From: Pogonophryne albipinna
Lineage: Eukaryota; Chordata; Actinopteri; Perciformes; Artedidraconidae
Assembly: GCA_028583405.1 (NCBI GenBank)
Contig: CM053243.1
Location: forward strand, 50,665,826 to 50,729,825
DNA: 64,000 nucleotides
Direction of reading: 5' to 3'
The position numbers and the translations under genes were made by a program. How positions within the stretch are numbered: the first letter of the stretch is position 1; each line of letters opens with the position of its first letter. The notes beneath the pieces are model-generated. The model was not told the DNA's origin, did no database searches, and was given only the letters and a program-made list of their open reading frames with translations. Positions 34,401 to 45,101 of the stretch are shown here, one piece after another.

Positions 34401-34840
34401 CGCCAACAGAACACGAGGGGCTGGAGTCGGCTGGAGAGCCAACAGGAGACGAGATGCTGGAGTCGGCCGGTACGCCGACAGGACTCGGGGAGCTGGCGTC
34501 GGCTGAACAGCCAACTGGAGACGAGGAGCTGGAGTCGGCCGGTATGCCGACAGGACTCGGGGAGTTGGCGTCGGCTGAACAGCCAGTCCTGGAGCCGAAA
34601 CTGGAGTCGGGACCATGGGCACTGGGGCCGGTACTGGCGCCAGAACCATGGCTGCTGGGGCCGGAACTAGGGCCGGAACCATGGCTGTGTGGGCCGGTTC
34701 CGTAGCCGGAACACGGGACCATGGCTGTGTGGGATGGTACTGGAGCACGAAACCATGGCTGTGTGGGCCGATACTGGAGCATGGAGCCATGGCTGCTGGG
34801 GCCTGTACTGGGGCTGGAGCCATGGCTCTTGGGGCTCGGG
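34400..34840 (-). repeat. Third repeat block of Gypsy-2
   Basis: CAACAGGACTCGGGGAGCTGGC, CCATGGCTGCTGGGGCC and 'CCATGGCTGTGTGGG' recur every 30-70 bp. The minus-strand frame of the 537-codon ORF continues through it with repeated HSHGSGP- and SPSPVGIPADSS-like motifs. Confidence 0.75.
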
Positions 34841-34843
34841 CTG

Positions 34844-35257
34844 CTAGCTTGGCCTTGCGACTCCTTCTCTTAGCAGCCGCCTGAAGGCTCCGTGGACCTC
34901 CATAAGCCAGACGAGTTCCAGCATACGACTCCTGGACAGGAGCAGGAACTGGGGCAGAAGCATGGGTTGACTTCTGACGGATCCACCGAGGCGTATGGTG
35001 CCAGGTTGGGAATTGGGAGACAGGGAGCTAGCTTGCCTGGGGCTAGCAGGCCGGGAATCACACACCGGGAGGATCTTTGAAATCCAGCCAGGTAAGAACT
35101 TCACCAAACCTGGTTTCTCTCTAGCCATCTGGTGCGCCTCCGACAACACAGCCTCTCGCTGCTGAACTCCGGGTGCTCTCTTCCATCGATCCGAGCAGTT
35201 AGCCAAAAAAAAGGAAAAATTCAATAACTCCAGCTCGAACGGATCTGCTGTGCCCAT
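34844..35257 (-). CDS. Gypsy-2 short N-terminal ORF, unknown
   Basis: The only non-repetitive coding-looking part of Gypsy-2. A minus-strand ATG at 35,257 opens MGTADPFELELLNFSFFLAN, then a hydrophilic region with CSDRWKRAPG and EKPGLVKFLPGWISKILP, ending near 34,844. It lies immediately inside the truncated 5' LTR, and the deletion that removed part of that LTR probably also removed the leader. No domain is recognised. It could be a degenerate gag-like N-terminus kept by non-autonomous family members; that is a guess from position only. Confidence 0.4.
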   Translation of the reverse strand: MGTADPFELELLNFSFFLANCSDRWKRAPGVQQREAVLSEAHQMAREKPGLVKFLPGWISKILPVCDSRPASPRQASSLSPNSQPGTIRLGGSVRSQPMLLPQFLLLSRSRMLELVWLMEVHGAFRRLLREGVARPS

Positions 35258-35270
35258 TTCTTGGTTGGTC

Positions 35271-35566
35271 ACTCTTCGGTGAACTGGGTCACATACAAAA
35301 GAAGCACCAACACTGAACACAGGAGGAGACAAGAATAAATCCAGGGGTAATCACAAGATGAGAAACAGCCGGGCAGGGGAGGAGAAACACAAGGGCCACA
35401 GGTGAACACAATCAGATAACTAGACACACCAGGGAAACTAATGACAAGAGGAAAAACACAGGGAAAAGGACCAGACAATAACCCAGAGGAAAACATGACA
35501 TGGAAAACAGCAAAAACACCCAAATCTACAAAACTACAACCGTGACATGAACTTAGGAGTGTGACA
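35271..35566 (-). repeat. Gypsy-2 5' LTR, truncated
   Basis: Matches 32,409-32,705 almost base for base. The part equivalent to 32,308-32,408 is missing, so the junction with the primer-binding region is lost. Confidence 0.85.
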
Positions 35567-35571
35567 GTGAG

Positions 35572-36508
35572 CCCAATGGATCACCTGTGAACGCATGGTA
35601 ATAGGCACAAACAGACAATTTTGCGGGCAACCACTAGGTGCAGGGCTCTCACCGTTAGCTTGCTTCACCTCTGTTTCTATCTGCCAAGTCATCGCTCCAA
35701 CCACACGGTTCACTGGCACGATGGCTTCAGGCTCTTTGGCAATAGGCTCGGGGTCAAATAGACGTGACAGGGCATCGGGCTTCATGTTCTGGGACCCCGG
35801 CCTGTAAGACAAAGTAAAATTAAAGCGGTTGAAAAATAAAGTCTATCTAGCCTGACGAGAGTTCAAGTGTTTAGCTTTTCTTACGTATTCCAGATTCTTA
35901 TGATCCGTCCATACTAAGAATGGAAACTGAGCCCTCTCTAACCAATGTCGCCACTCCTCCAGAGCAATTTTTACAGCCAGTAACTCACGGTTTCCCACAT
36001 CGTAGTTCTGCTCAGCCGGCGAGAGTTTTCTGGAGAGGAAAGCACAGGGATGCATCTTTTTGTCCTTCTCCGACCGCTGCGACAGGACAGCACCTACACC
36101 TAAATTGGAGGCATCCACCTCCACCACAAACTGACGGCTTGGGTCAGGAACAGTTAGAATGGGGGCAGAGGTGAACATACTTTTGAGCCGAGTGAAAGCC
36201 TCCTCGCCCTGAGTAGACCACACAAACGGAACCTGAGGGGATGCAAGAGCATGAAGTGGTAGTGCAATAGCGCTGAAGTTTCTAATAAATCTTCGATAGA
36301 AGTTAGAAAACTCCAAAAACTGCTGGACCTTCTTTCTGCTGTCTGGAGTCTTCCACTGGGCTACTGCACTAACCTTAGCAGGATCCATTTGAATAAGACC
36401 CGGGGATATGATGAAACCAAGGAATGAAACAGTAGTGGCATGGAAATCACATTTTTCAGCCTTGACAAATAACTGATTCCTGAGGAGAAGCTGGAGAACC
36501 TGGCGTAC
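35572..36508 (-). pseudogene. Gypsy-1 reverse transcriptase C-terminus and RNase H
   Basis: The minus-strand frame 36,388-35,843 carries the thumb/connection motif [18 protein letters not shown] and the RNase H core: [19 protein letters not shown] (Asp), [19 protein letters not shown] (Glu) and [13 protein letters not shown] (Asp). A short shift near 35,840 leads to YRPGSQNMKPDALSRLF (35,812-35,572), the usual end of the Ty3 RNase H, and then VIHWAH, where Gypsy-2 interrupts. The segment before 36,388 continues the palm region up to the THAP-type transposon. Confidence 0.88.
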
Positions 36509-36866
36509 ATGATGGCAACCCTGTCTCCTAAAAATTACGTTCCCACAGAACTAAACTGCATTCTCAATTACGTTTAGCTAGAAACGTATTTTCTCCTATG
36601 TTACGTTCGTTATGAACGTAACTCAAATACGTTTATTTTCTACATATCTTCTAGAAACATATTTTCTCCCACGTTACGTTTCTTATGAACGTATCTTAAA
36701 TACGTTTATTTTCTACATATCTTTGCCATTTATTGTCTTGCTTATAATAATGATAATAGTCATTTATAAATATCATTTTAGAGCACACATTTGATATCAG
36801 TAGGCGAGGCTGTAATTTCGCCAGCTGTTACTCTCATGAGCGAGACAGAAAATAATAGTTTTTAAC

Positions 36867-36985
36867 ATGCCAAAAAGCTGCGGTGTCGTTTATTGCACCT
36901 CAAACATTAAAACAAATCCAGAGTTACGTGTTTCTGTACTTCCTCTAAGAAGAAAGGACAGTAACAGAAGAGCTCTGTGGCTTCA
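36867..36985 (+). pseudogene. THAP-type zinc-finger exon in left inverted repeat
   Basis: From the ATG at 36,867 the frame reads MPKSCGVVYCTSNIKTNPEL, then LPLRRKDSNRRALWLQA before a stop. The C-x4-C pair, the basic stretch and the Trp match the first half of a C2CH THAP domain. The distal Cys and His are absent. The mirror copy starts at 39,686 on the minus strand, and a third at 48,309 on the plus strand. Confidence 0.6.
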
Positions 36986-39573
36986 GGCTTGATCGCCGTT
37001 CAAATGACAGCGTTGGTTTCCCCAAAAGTGGGCGGGGCTGTAAAGTGAGGTAGATTTTACTCTCATCTATTATTCAAAACCATTCTATTTATTCTAACGT
37101 AAATTACATGCCAGTGTTTTATGTTTTTATTTTAAATCGTATAATGTCAGGACTTTTTTTTTCGTCTGTGAGGAAAAGAAATGGGGCTTAGAGCCTCAAA
37201 ATACTGAAATCTGTATTTTTGAAAATCTTTTTTTCCTTATTTACTCAACTATAACACACAATTATCCTTGTTTTTATTTATTCGTTTAATTCTATAATCT
37301 TGGGCTTTTTAGCCGTAAATAAAGTCACCGGAAACAGACGTAGGCCTATAAGGGACATTTCGAGCGATACACACCACAAACCCACTGAACAGATTACCCA
37401 AGATCCTCAGCTTGAAGCTCGTTGATTGGATGTTTTAGCCGCAATGCATGTTGGGATATGATGTTAATGCAATATGATATCCGAAAAAATAAATAATAAT
37501 AATAATACTTTATTCCGAGTGTTCTTGCTTTTCTCTTTGGAAGTCATCACATAACGGCATTGTAATACACGGTTCGGCTTCATTAAATATTACACATCTG
37601 CTGTAGTTCTTTATTTATAGAGCCCTGATGAGAAGACCTTTGACAAATGGGAGAACTGCCGCCAAAACTGAATATGTGACGTGGATCATAAATCAACAAT
37701 TAAACATCTTGCATTTCTTTTCGCAAAATACGTCTCCTTGCAGTATCAATACTAATTCGGCTGACTTTTATATTTGATCCAATTGGTAGATAGGTTATAT
37801 TTACACCATAACGGTGCATAGCTGATAGAAAAGGACTTGTAGTTTTTAAAGATATTACTGATTTTCTTTGAATATAAGAATGTAAATCCTGAGTTGAGAG
37901 AATAGTCAGGGGATTTGGGTGATGGGAGACACATCTATGGAATCACAATTTCAATAGCTTACCATTAAATGACGGATATGGCTTTCTGTGATGTTTTACA
38001 AATCAGATATTAATGTGTAGAAGTAAAGCATGAGAAATAGTATAGCAATATCCTGTAAAATTATGTAAAAACATGAATAAAACTACACATCTTCAGATGT
38101 TATACATAAGTGTCCTACACTAATAATACAAAGTTATTATTAGTATGCTGTGTGTACCTTGTGTGCACCGCAAAGTGGGTAAAGCACGTTATTGAATTAT
38201 TTTTGTTGAATAATGTTATTTTTGTTGAATAATGTTATTTGATGAAAAAAATATTAAGAGTACATACTTTCATAGGGAGAAAGTAGAAGGTCAATGATAG
38301 AAATATAGAATATAAAAAAATCAAGAAGATACTGTAAGTGATCTCTACAATAAAACAGTTTAGTGCACGATGTACAAAGATATTAATATGAGGATGTGCA
38401 AAACAGACAAACTAATTAACCTTTATTAATACATTAAAGAGTACTTTAGGTTAAGGTCTTCTTTCAAATAAGAAAAAAGCTTTGGGGATATCTATCTACA
38501 GATAAATATTAAGCCTGACAAAGTACTTAACGTCTAATGTATTGCTTTCCTGCAATGTTAACTATGTTGAAGCACTTATTTTAACTGATATTATACACAT
38601 TAATTATACTCTTATGTATGTAGATAGTATAAGAAATGTGCAGAATACGACAGTTTAATGGTGGAGGTATACACACATATTGATAGATGTCTTGTAATGC
38701 ACTGTTGAGGAACCTGTGACCCAAGTTTTTCATTCATTGCATAACTACACCGTAGTTGTGTATATGATATGTCAATAAACCTTAGAAAATCTTGAAATCT
38801 TGAAAGGGATGTGCAAAATAGCAATTATATACAGTTTTTAATTAACTATTAGTAGAGAATAACGTGTAATTAATATACTTTATAGAGATCTGCAGATAAA
38901 TGTTTAGTCTTCTCAAGCACCAACTATCAAATATCTCTCCTGATTGTTGGCACTTGACAATCACCTTCCCTGAATTTTACTCAGGTGTAACTAAAGTCTG
39001 ATTTAAGGGTTGTTTATATTTCACATCATTAATCAGAATCTGCAGAGTAACTAAAATAAATATAGTGGAGTAAAAATACCAGGTTAACCTCTGAATTGTA
39101 GTGGAGTAGAATTACAAAGTAACAATGAGCTGTCATGTGGGTATATATTAATGCTGCGCATTATGGACACAAGCAATTTTCACCCAATTATTAATTATAT
39201 GTTTTAAATGTGTACACACCAATGTGTTTCCTATCACCTAAACCTCCAGGGCTGTACACAGTTTAATACTGTCAACTTCTAATTTTTGGAAAAACGAAAA
39301 CGTCTTTTAAAACTACAATTCCCAGTAGAGACGTGCCATAGAGAACATGTTGCGAAACACAATAGCCAGCATGTGTAGTTCTGGGGGGGCGTTCGAGTCC
39401 AGTTTTGAATAGTCTGCCGTGGTTTCGTTCCATTTCAAAGCGTTCGACGCTCGGCGTAACCTTGGCGCGCTGCCACTCCAACATCCAATCCCAGAGCTTG
39501 AAGATTAATCACGGGGTTTGTCAACGGGACTGTAGTCCCAAACGATAGCTGGGGATTATGGGTAGTGTGGCGT
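36986..39573. other. Interior of the THAP-type transposon, no gene recognised
   Basis: AT-rich sequence without ORFs over 70 codons that look real. A TAATAATAATACTTTATTCCG stretch at about 37,494 looks like a short non-LTR tail. GTGGAGTAAAAATACC at about 39,066 and neighbouring TAGTGGAGTAGAATTAC resemble pieces of other fish DNA repeats. Confidence 0.5.
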
Positions 39574-39576
39574 CAC

Positions 39577-39686
39577 AGAGATCTTCTGTTACTGTCCTTT
39601 CTTCTTAGAGGAAGTACAGAAACACGTAACTCTGGATTTGTTTTAATGTTTGAGGTGCAATAAACGACACAGCAGCTTTTTGGCAT
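39577..39686 (-). pseudogene. THAP-type zinc-finger exon in right inverted repeat
   Basis: Mirror of the exon at 36,867: an ATG at 39,686 on the minus strand opens MPKSCCVVYCTS, with the second Cys-Cys as in the copy at 48,309. It ends where the inverted repeat ends. Confidence 0.6.
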
Positions 39687-40045
39687 GTTAAAAACTATTA
39701 TTTTCTGCCTCCCTCATGAGAGTAACAGCTGGAGAAATTACAGTCTCGCCTACTTATTTCAAATGTGTGCTCTAAAATGATATTTATAAATGACTATTAT
39801 CATTATTATAAGCAAGACAATAAATGTCAAAGATATGTAGAAAATAAACGTATTTAAGATACGTTCATAAGAAACGTAACGTGGGAGAAAATAATGTTTC
39901 TAGAAGATATGTAGAAAATAAACGTATTTGAGATACGTTCATAACGAACGTAACGTGGGAGAAAATACGTTTCTTGCTAAACGTAATTGAGAATGCAGTT
40001 TAGTTCTGTGGGAACGTAATTTTTAGGAGACAGGGTTGATGATGG

Positions 40046-40600
40046 ATGTGGGAGTCTTTGTCGGGTGAGTATATCAGAATGTCGTTGAGGTAGACAAAAA
40101 CAAACCGATTCAAGCAGTCTCTTAAAACATCATTGACAAGGGCTTGAAAAACTGCAGGAGCATTGGTGAGACCAAAAGGCATAACTAAATTATCATAATG
40201 GCCAGTGGGGGTGTTGAAACCAGTCTTCCATTCATCACCTTTCGCAAATTCTGACCAGATGATATGCATTCCTAAGATCTAATTTGGTGAAGATCTTGGC
40301 ATCTTGAAGCTGCTCGAAAGCTGAAACCATGAGTGGGAGAGGATAAGTATTCTTGACCGTGATGTTGTTTAACGGGGAATAGTCAATACAGGGCCCATCC
40401 TTTTTCCCCACAAAGAAAAACCCCGCCCAAGCAGGGGAGGATGAGGGACGAATAAGCCCTGACTTTAGCGAAGCGTCTATATATTCCTTCATGGAATCTT
40501 TCAGGACCAGAGATTGAGTAAAGTCTCCCTTTAGGTATAGGTGCTCCTGGGATCAAATCAATGGCACAATCATAAGGTCTATGAGGAGGAAGAGTCATGG
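40046..40600 (-). pseudogene. Gypsy-1 reverse transcriptase, N-terminal and palm
   Basis: Minus-strand frames give [20 protein letters not shown] (40,598), the fingers segment [20 protein letters not shown] and [19 protein letters not shown] with [12 protein letters not shown]. Further on are [20 protein letters not shown] and the active site, read here as VYLNDILIY. Ty3 enzymes have YXDD, so one catalytic Asp is replaced by Asn. At least two frame changes occur (near 40,490 and 40,260). The gene continues at 36,508 beyond the THAP-type transposon. Confidence 0.88.
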
Positions 40601-41158
40601 CTTTAGCCTTGCTAAAAAACTTCCAAGGTCATGATAGCAGGTAGGTACTAATCCCAAGTCTGGAGGTTCAGGTTTCTGGTCAATGTCTGGCGACGCAGTC
40701 CTTACACTATTCCAAGAAGCTCCTCCAACAGCTATCTTTTCCTCCTGTCTGAGACAATCAGTAGTGCATTCCTCCCCCCACCCTTTAATCTTACCAGAAT
40801 GCCAATCAATGTTTGGATTGTGTTTCCTCAACCAGGGAAAACCCAATATGACGGGGTGTTGAGCAGAGTTAAACAAGTGAAAGGATAGGAGTTCCCTATG
40901 ATTATCAATGACAATTTCTAAGGGTTCAGTCTTATGAGTTATCTTGAAAAGCAATCTGCCGTCCAAGGCGCTGGCCTGTAGAGGCTGGGTCAACAGTTCG
41001 GTCTTGACTTTTAACTCATTAGCTAACCCCCAGTCCATCAGACTCTCATCTACACCTGAATCAATTAATACCCCTTGAGTTAATGATATAGTAGCAGAAT
41101 GTACCTGGGCACTGGTCAGGACGTGAGAAGGGAAACCAGAGGCAGAAAGTCGGCTCAC
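40595..41158 (-). pseudogene. Gypsy-1 aspartic protease region
   Basis: The open minus-strand frame contains LTQGVLIDSGVDESLMDWGL, where IDSG is the active-site triad of a retropepsin, and later HPVILGFPWLRKHNPNIDW, the conserved 'LGxPWL' end. It processes Gag-Pol in this element class. The frame ends FLARLKP, just before the reverse transcriptase fingers. Confidence 0.87.
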
Positions 41159-41164
41159 CAGCGC

Positions 41165-42089
41165 CCTCCTCTTCGCTGGTGAGCCTGCTCTTTTAGTGAC
41201 AGGCTGGTAGCATGTGACCTCGTTGTCCGCAGTAGAAACACAGCCCCTCTAGAAAACGCCGACGCCGCTCCTCAGCTGACAGCTTGGCACGTCCCAGCTG
41301 CATGGGTTCCTCCGATGAGCTGGGGGATGCAGTCCTCTGTGATGACGGTGAGGCTTGACGAGGGAAGAATCTCTCAGATGAGGGAGGCGAGGTGGAGTGC
41401 CCTCTGTGGTAGACGTTGGCAGAAACAGCTCAGAGTTTCTCCTTTCTTCTCTCCGTAAGGCTATCTGCGGCTATGGTGCGGAATTCAATGGCATAGTCTG
41501 CAACAGTGTGATTACCTTGTTTAAGCTTTGATAGAACTCGGGCTGCCTCTCTGCCAGGAGAAGTGTGGTCAAAAATCCTTCTTAAAGAATCAGTGAACAT
41601 CTGAAGAGAACCACAGACTTGCGAGTCCCTTGACCACTCGGCCGTTGCCCATGCTGCCGCCCGCCCAGTAAGGTGAGAGACCAGGAAAGCAACCTTAGAC
41701 CGCTCCGTGGGGAACGCCGCAGGGTGGTGTTGAAAGTGTAGGTCACATTGCACCAGGAAGGGACGACAGCCATCAGATTCCCCAGAAAACTTCTCTGGAG
41801 GAGCCAGACGGATTGAAGAGGCGACCAGGGCTGCAGGAGAAGCTGGGGACCCTCCAGAGGCCACTGGAGGCTGGGGTGAAGGTGTTGTCCCGAGGTGAGT
41901 AAGCATACGCTGGATCTGCTCAGCCAGGTGATTAACTTGTGTGGTTACGGAGGACTCGAAACCCTTTTGGTTACCAACAAGATCTTTAACTCCCTGCTGA
42001 ATGGCAGACATCTTCTCCTCCTGTTCGTTCATATGTCTCCCCTGAAAGCGAAGGGCAGCTTGCAGCTGTTCTGAGTCGGCTGGGTCCAT
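41165..42089 (-). pseudogene. Gypsy-1 gag
   Basis: A minus-strand ATG at 42,089 opens MDPADSEQLQAALRFQGRHM. A coiled-coil-like stretch and the retrotransposon gag core follow (SGESDGCRPFLVQCDLHFQ, VAFLVSHLTGRAAAWATAEW, SKLKQGNHTVADYAIEFRTI). The frame breaks near 41,430. In another frame at about 41,245 a zinc knuckle CFYCGQRGHMLPACH is readable. It starts 20 bases inside the 5' LTR, as expected for gag with a short leader. Confidence 0.88.
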
Positions 42090-42108
42090 TTTACTGGCCA
42101 ATTCGTAC

Positions 42109-44644
42109 TGTCACGGCTAGGCAAACCAGTATGAACCCAAAAAGCACGACTCGACCAACAAAGTACAAATAAAAGTCTTTACTGAAGAAATAGTGACACC
42201 GTGAGCTCTCCGTAGAGGTACAGAGTTCGATAACAAAAAACACTCTTACGAGGAAAAGGTTAACATAGTATCAAAAGTCAAAAAAGATAAAGTAAATTCC
42301 AAAACCTCGGTTCTTAGCAGATAACATGGACTTCACGCTGGCAGTCAGGCACATGGAACGAAACGAGCTGGCAACAAGACAAGGGAGACAGAAACTATAT
42401 ACAGTATAGGCAGGCTAAGGGGGAACAGGTGCAGACAATTAGGGCGGAGTCAACAATCACAGTGGAGGGAAAACACACAAGGGGAGGAAGTGAGGTAATC
42501 TGCAACAAGAAGGAAAGGTTACTACAAAATAAAACAGAATACAAGAATGAACTTAAAACATTAACTTAACCTCTTAAGCCCGAGGGTCCCCCCAGGGGAC
42601 CCCTCCCACCGTTTTTTTATGAGACTATGTCTCAGGGCTTCTTAACATTTATGAAACTATTAATGTTCCATACCCTTTTAACGCTAAGAAACTCAGCTAA
42701 CTGACAATGTGAACCATTTTTAGCTAAAAGAAACACAAGAGTAATACCAAGCCTTTGAATTAGCATGGAGCGAAAAAATGCTAAGTAATGCTAACGGAAT
42801 TTGCACAGCACTCACGGTAGAAATGCCCTTATTACTTATCGTAACTGCACAAACAAGATATACGATTTATAGCCGAGACTCCACAGATTCCACACATGTA
42901 ATATCATCACTGTAGGACCCCGAATTGCGGAGCTATCAGCCAGAAAAGAGAAAGTAAACAACATCCGGTTTCAAAAATATTACAATAATTTCGTCTTACC
43001 TTTTTTGATTTGTGATCAAAAGTTGTGTTCACCGGAATAAAAACGCCGCTCAAGGTTAATCCAATGTCTTTGTGTCACGTAGAAATTTTGACTGATAATC
43101 CTTCATCATATTTATGGCAATATACTGGGTATAAAGTTTCGCCGTCCAGGCGTGCACTTTTAGATATGCTTTGTCCGTTTCTCTATTACGTCCGCTATGG
43201 TAATGTTTACGTTGATTTGGGAACTGCCCATCGATTCTATTGGTTCTGATGGCTAAGAAAAAGGTGTAAATCACACGAATCGACCAATGGGTTCCAGAGA
43301 TATGGTCCTGCGTAAAGTATAAAGAATGCCAGCCAGTTTACGTACATTACGCAGCTGACTTCATTTATTGTTTACTACCTAACAACAGGCATTACAACAG
43401 GACACAGAGCGCACGGAGGACAGAGCGGACAGAGCGGACAGCAGATAACGGAATTGCAGTTTTATTGCTTATAGATTATCAGAACATTTCAAAGGGGACA
43501 CAGCCACATTGGATATTAACCTATGGATTAACTACATCATCGTTTTTATCGTTTTAATGCCATTGAAGACCAGTTTAGACCAGGCAAAGACGAAGGTAAG
43601 CCATTAGCCTAGCGCATGCTAGTACCTAACTCCACTTGTTTTGATGTACGTTTTTGTTGATAACGTCACAAGTTTGTATCTTTCAGTGTTGAGGTGGGCA
43701 CCGTTAGATTCTGTGTCTTTACGATCAAAAACGATGTGTTGGATGTGCAGCTAGGGTAAGTAATAAGGGAGCTAGGATAAGTAATAAGGGAGCTAGGAGT
43801 GATTTTCGGTGCAGTAATAGGTTAGCATTTTTCGCTCGGGGCTAATTCAGATGCTCACTGTTAGCATTGTGTGTTTTTTTGAAAAAATAAATGAAAAAGA
43901 TCAGTTAAATGAGTTTTTCCCCGTTATATGGATATAAAATATTCATAGTTTATTAAATAGTAAGGTTCCTTAGACGTTGTTTCCTGCAAATGACGCGATT
44001 TCGGTCCGTGGGGCCTATAAGTGCTATATAAATAAACTTGCCTTGCCTAAGAGGATAACAGAGTATGTTCTTATATTTTATTTTTATTTTTTATTTTTTT
44101 CACAACAGTTGTATTTGGATGGAATGAATACCTATAGTGAAAATTCAAAGTAATAAAATGATTTTTACAGTGAAAAAGTTCCAATGGAACTGATGGTTCC
44201 CAAATTACCCAGAGGTGAGTCCGCCTGGACTTTATTTTTCTAAACCTCTCTCAAAAGGTCAAATTTAACTTGTTTTGCATCAATCTTGATACAGGATACT
44301 TATTATATGTTATAGTTTGGATTCCTAAAGCTTTTAGTCTACTAACCCATCATTCAAGGGTGGTTTTTACTATAAGTAATGGGTTTTTTTTAGGCGGACA
44401 TTAGAATTTACATGTTTTTACTATGTTCCATCTGAATTTACTTTAAAATAAAAACATCTATATTGATTATGACACTTCTACATCCAACTCACAGATGTAA
44501 CCTTGCTTTGAGAGAAAAGATGATTAATTTACCCCTTTTAGAAGTGAAGATATAGTCTTTGTTGTGTTAGTGGCATTTTCGAGCCTGAAACCTGAAAAAC
44601 AGGCTCAGGGCTTAAGAGGTTAACAGATTTTACGAGATATAACA
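42109..44644 (-). repeat. Gypsy-1 5' LTR, split by a TTAA MITE
   Basis: LTR sequence at 42,109-42,569 and 44,620-44,644 equals the 8,484-8,960 copy; the 2,050-bp MITE plus one TTAA lies between. Without the insert it is about 482 bp. Differences from the 3' LTR are scattered single bases and one short duplication (ACAGTATAGG region near 42,400). Confidence 0.92.
42570..44619. mobile_element. piggyBac-like MITE, 2,050 bp, in the Gypsy-1 LTR
   Basis: CCTCTTAAGCCCGAGG at the left and its near-complement CTCAGGGCTTAAGAGG at the right, flanked by TTAA (42,566-42,569 and 44,620-44,623). Segments at 42,690-42,860 and 43,690-44,010 are related in inverse orientation (AATGCTAAC, GAGCGAAAAATGCTAAC, CTTATTACTTA), and both match 3,990-4,330. 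ATATAAATAAACTTGCCTTG near 44,030 looks like an L2-type tail. No transposase; 'AGAGCGGACAG' repeats at 43,420. The precise LTR read-through after removal makes the boundaries firm. Confidence 0.85.
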
Positions 44645-45101
44645 CTGTCCTTAGACCCTCACATCGTACAAGGAAAAACTTCTGGAGAAAACCCACAGTT
44701 TATAGGGAAAAATGGGAGAAACCTCAGGGAGAGCAACAGAGGAGGGATCCCTCTCCCAGGACGGACAGATGTGCAATAGATGCCGTGTGTAAATTGAAAA
44801 GATAATACATTTGCAACATAGGTAGTCCAAATGTTTGGAAATGCATGTGTGTTTAATAGGAAGATGAATCCACGAGGATATCCATCCAGGACTTATGATC
44901 CAGGACCACAGCCACGACTCAAGATCCTGGGCTCACAATCCAGGACACAGGACCGCAGCAACAGGATCATCCATGACTCCGTATCCCGGTGTATATAGAC
45001 ACCAAAAAGAAAGAAATTTGGGGAAGCTGGGTTAATCGGAACATGAGAGTACATAGGTATAGACAGAGAGAAGGAAGAAGTAAGATGTCCCCCGACAAAC
45101 T
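44645..45101. repeat. 'TATATAGCCCAATATC' repeat, right piece
   Basis: CTGTCCTTAGACCCTCACATC onward continues the repeat interrupted at 8,483. It contains GGGAGAAACCTCAGGGAGAGC and AGATGTCCCCCGACAAAC, wording seen throughout fish genomes, and ends where the Harbinger frame resumes at 45,102. Confidence 0.7.

Larger units (their letters stand above)
32308..35566 (-). mobile_element. Gypsy-2: non-autonomous LTR element with tandem-repeat ORFs
   Basis: Left LTR 32,308-32,705 and right LTR remnant 35,271-35,566 are nearly identical where they overlap. The element is flanked by GTGAG (32,303-32,307 and 35,567-35,571). It splits Gypsy-1 pol, which reads VIHWAH on one side and LLLTCHPGV on the other. 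Next to the left LTR, TAACCCCCGCTTCAAGGG complements a polypurine tract, so orientation is minus. There is no protease, reverse transcriptase or integrase. The interior is almost entirely tandem repeats, so it must have moved with enzymes supplied by another element. Confidence 0.85.
36516..40038. mobile_element. DNA transposon with 465-bp inverted repeats carrying a THAP-domain start (P-like)
   Basis: CAACCCTGTCTCCTAAAAAT at both ends begins inverted repeats of about 465 bp (36,516-36,979 and 39,574-40,038), flanked by a 7-bp duplication ATGATGG (36,509-36,515 and 40,039-40,045). The Gypsy-1 frame resumes exactly when it is removed. Each inverted repeat holds an ATG that opens MPKSC..VYCTS, the start of a THAP zinc finger, facing inward (plus strand at 36,867; minus strand at 39,686). 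THAP domains occur in P-element and Kolobok transposases, and a 7-bp duplication favours a P-like group. The 2.6-kb interior has no transposase. Confidence 0.78.
8484..44644 (-). mobile_element. Gypsy-1: Ty3/Gypsy LTR retrotransposon split by four large insertions
   Basis: Minus orientation. The 3' LTR is at 8,484-8,960 and the 5' LTR at 42,109-44,644, flanked by CTGTC (8,479-8,483 and 44,645-44,649). From right to left it encodes gag, protease, reverse transcriptase, RNase H and integrase, the Ty3/Gypsy order. The inserts are 10,358-32,270, 32,308-35,566, 36,516-40,038 and, inside the 5' LTR, 42,570-44,619, with a LINE tail near 9,230-9,390. Without them the element is about 5 kb. Its genes carry stops, frameshifts and an altered reverse-transcriptase active site, so it is inactive. 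Confidence 0.9.

Noticed and set aside
36516..40038. Assignment to hAT
   Set aside because: The duplication is 7 bp, not 8, and the encoded fragment is a THAP finger, not a BED finger or hAT dimerisation domain.
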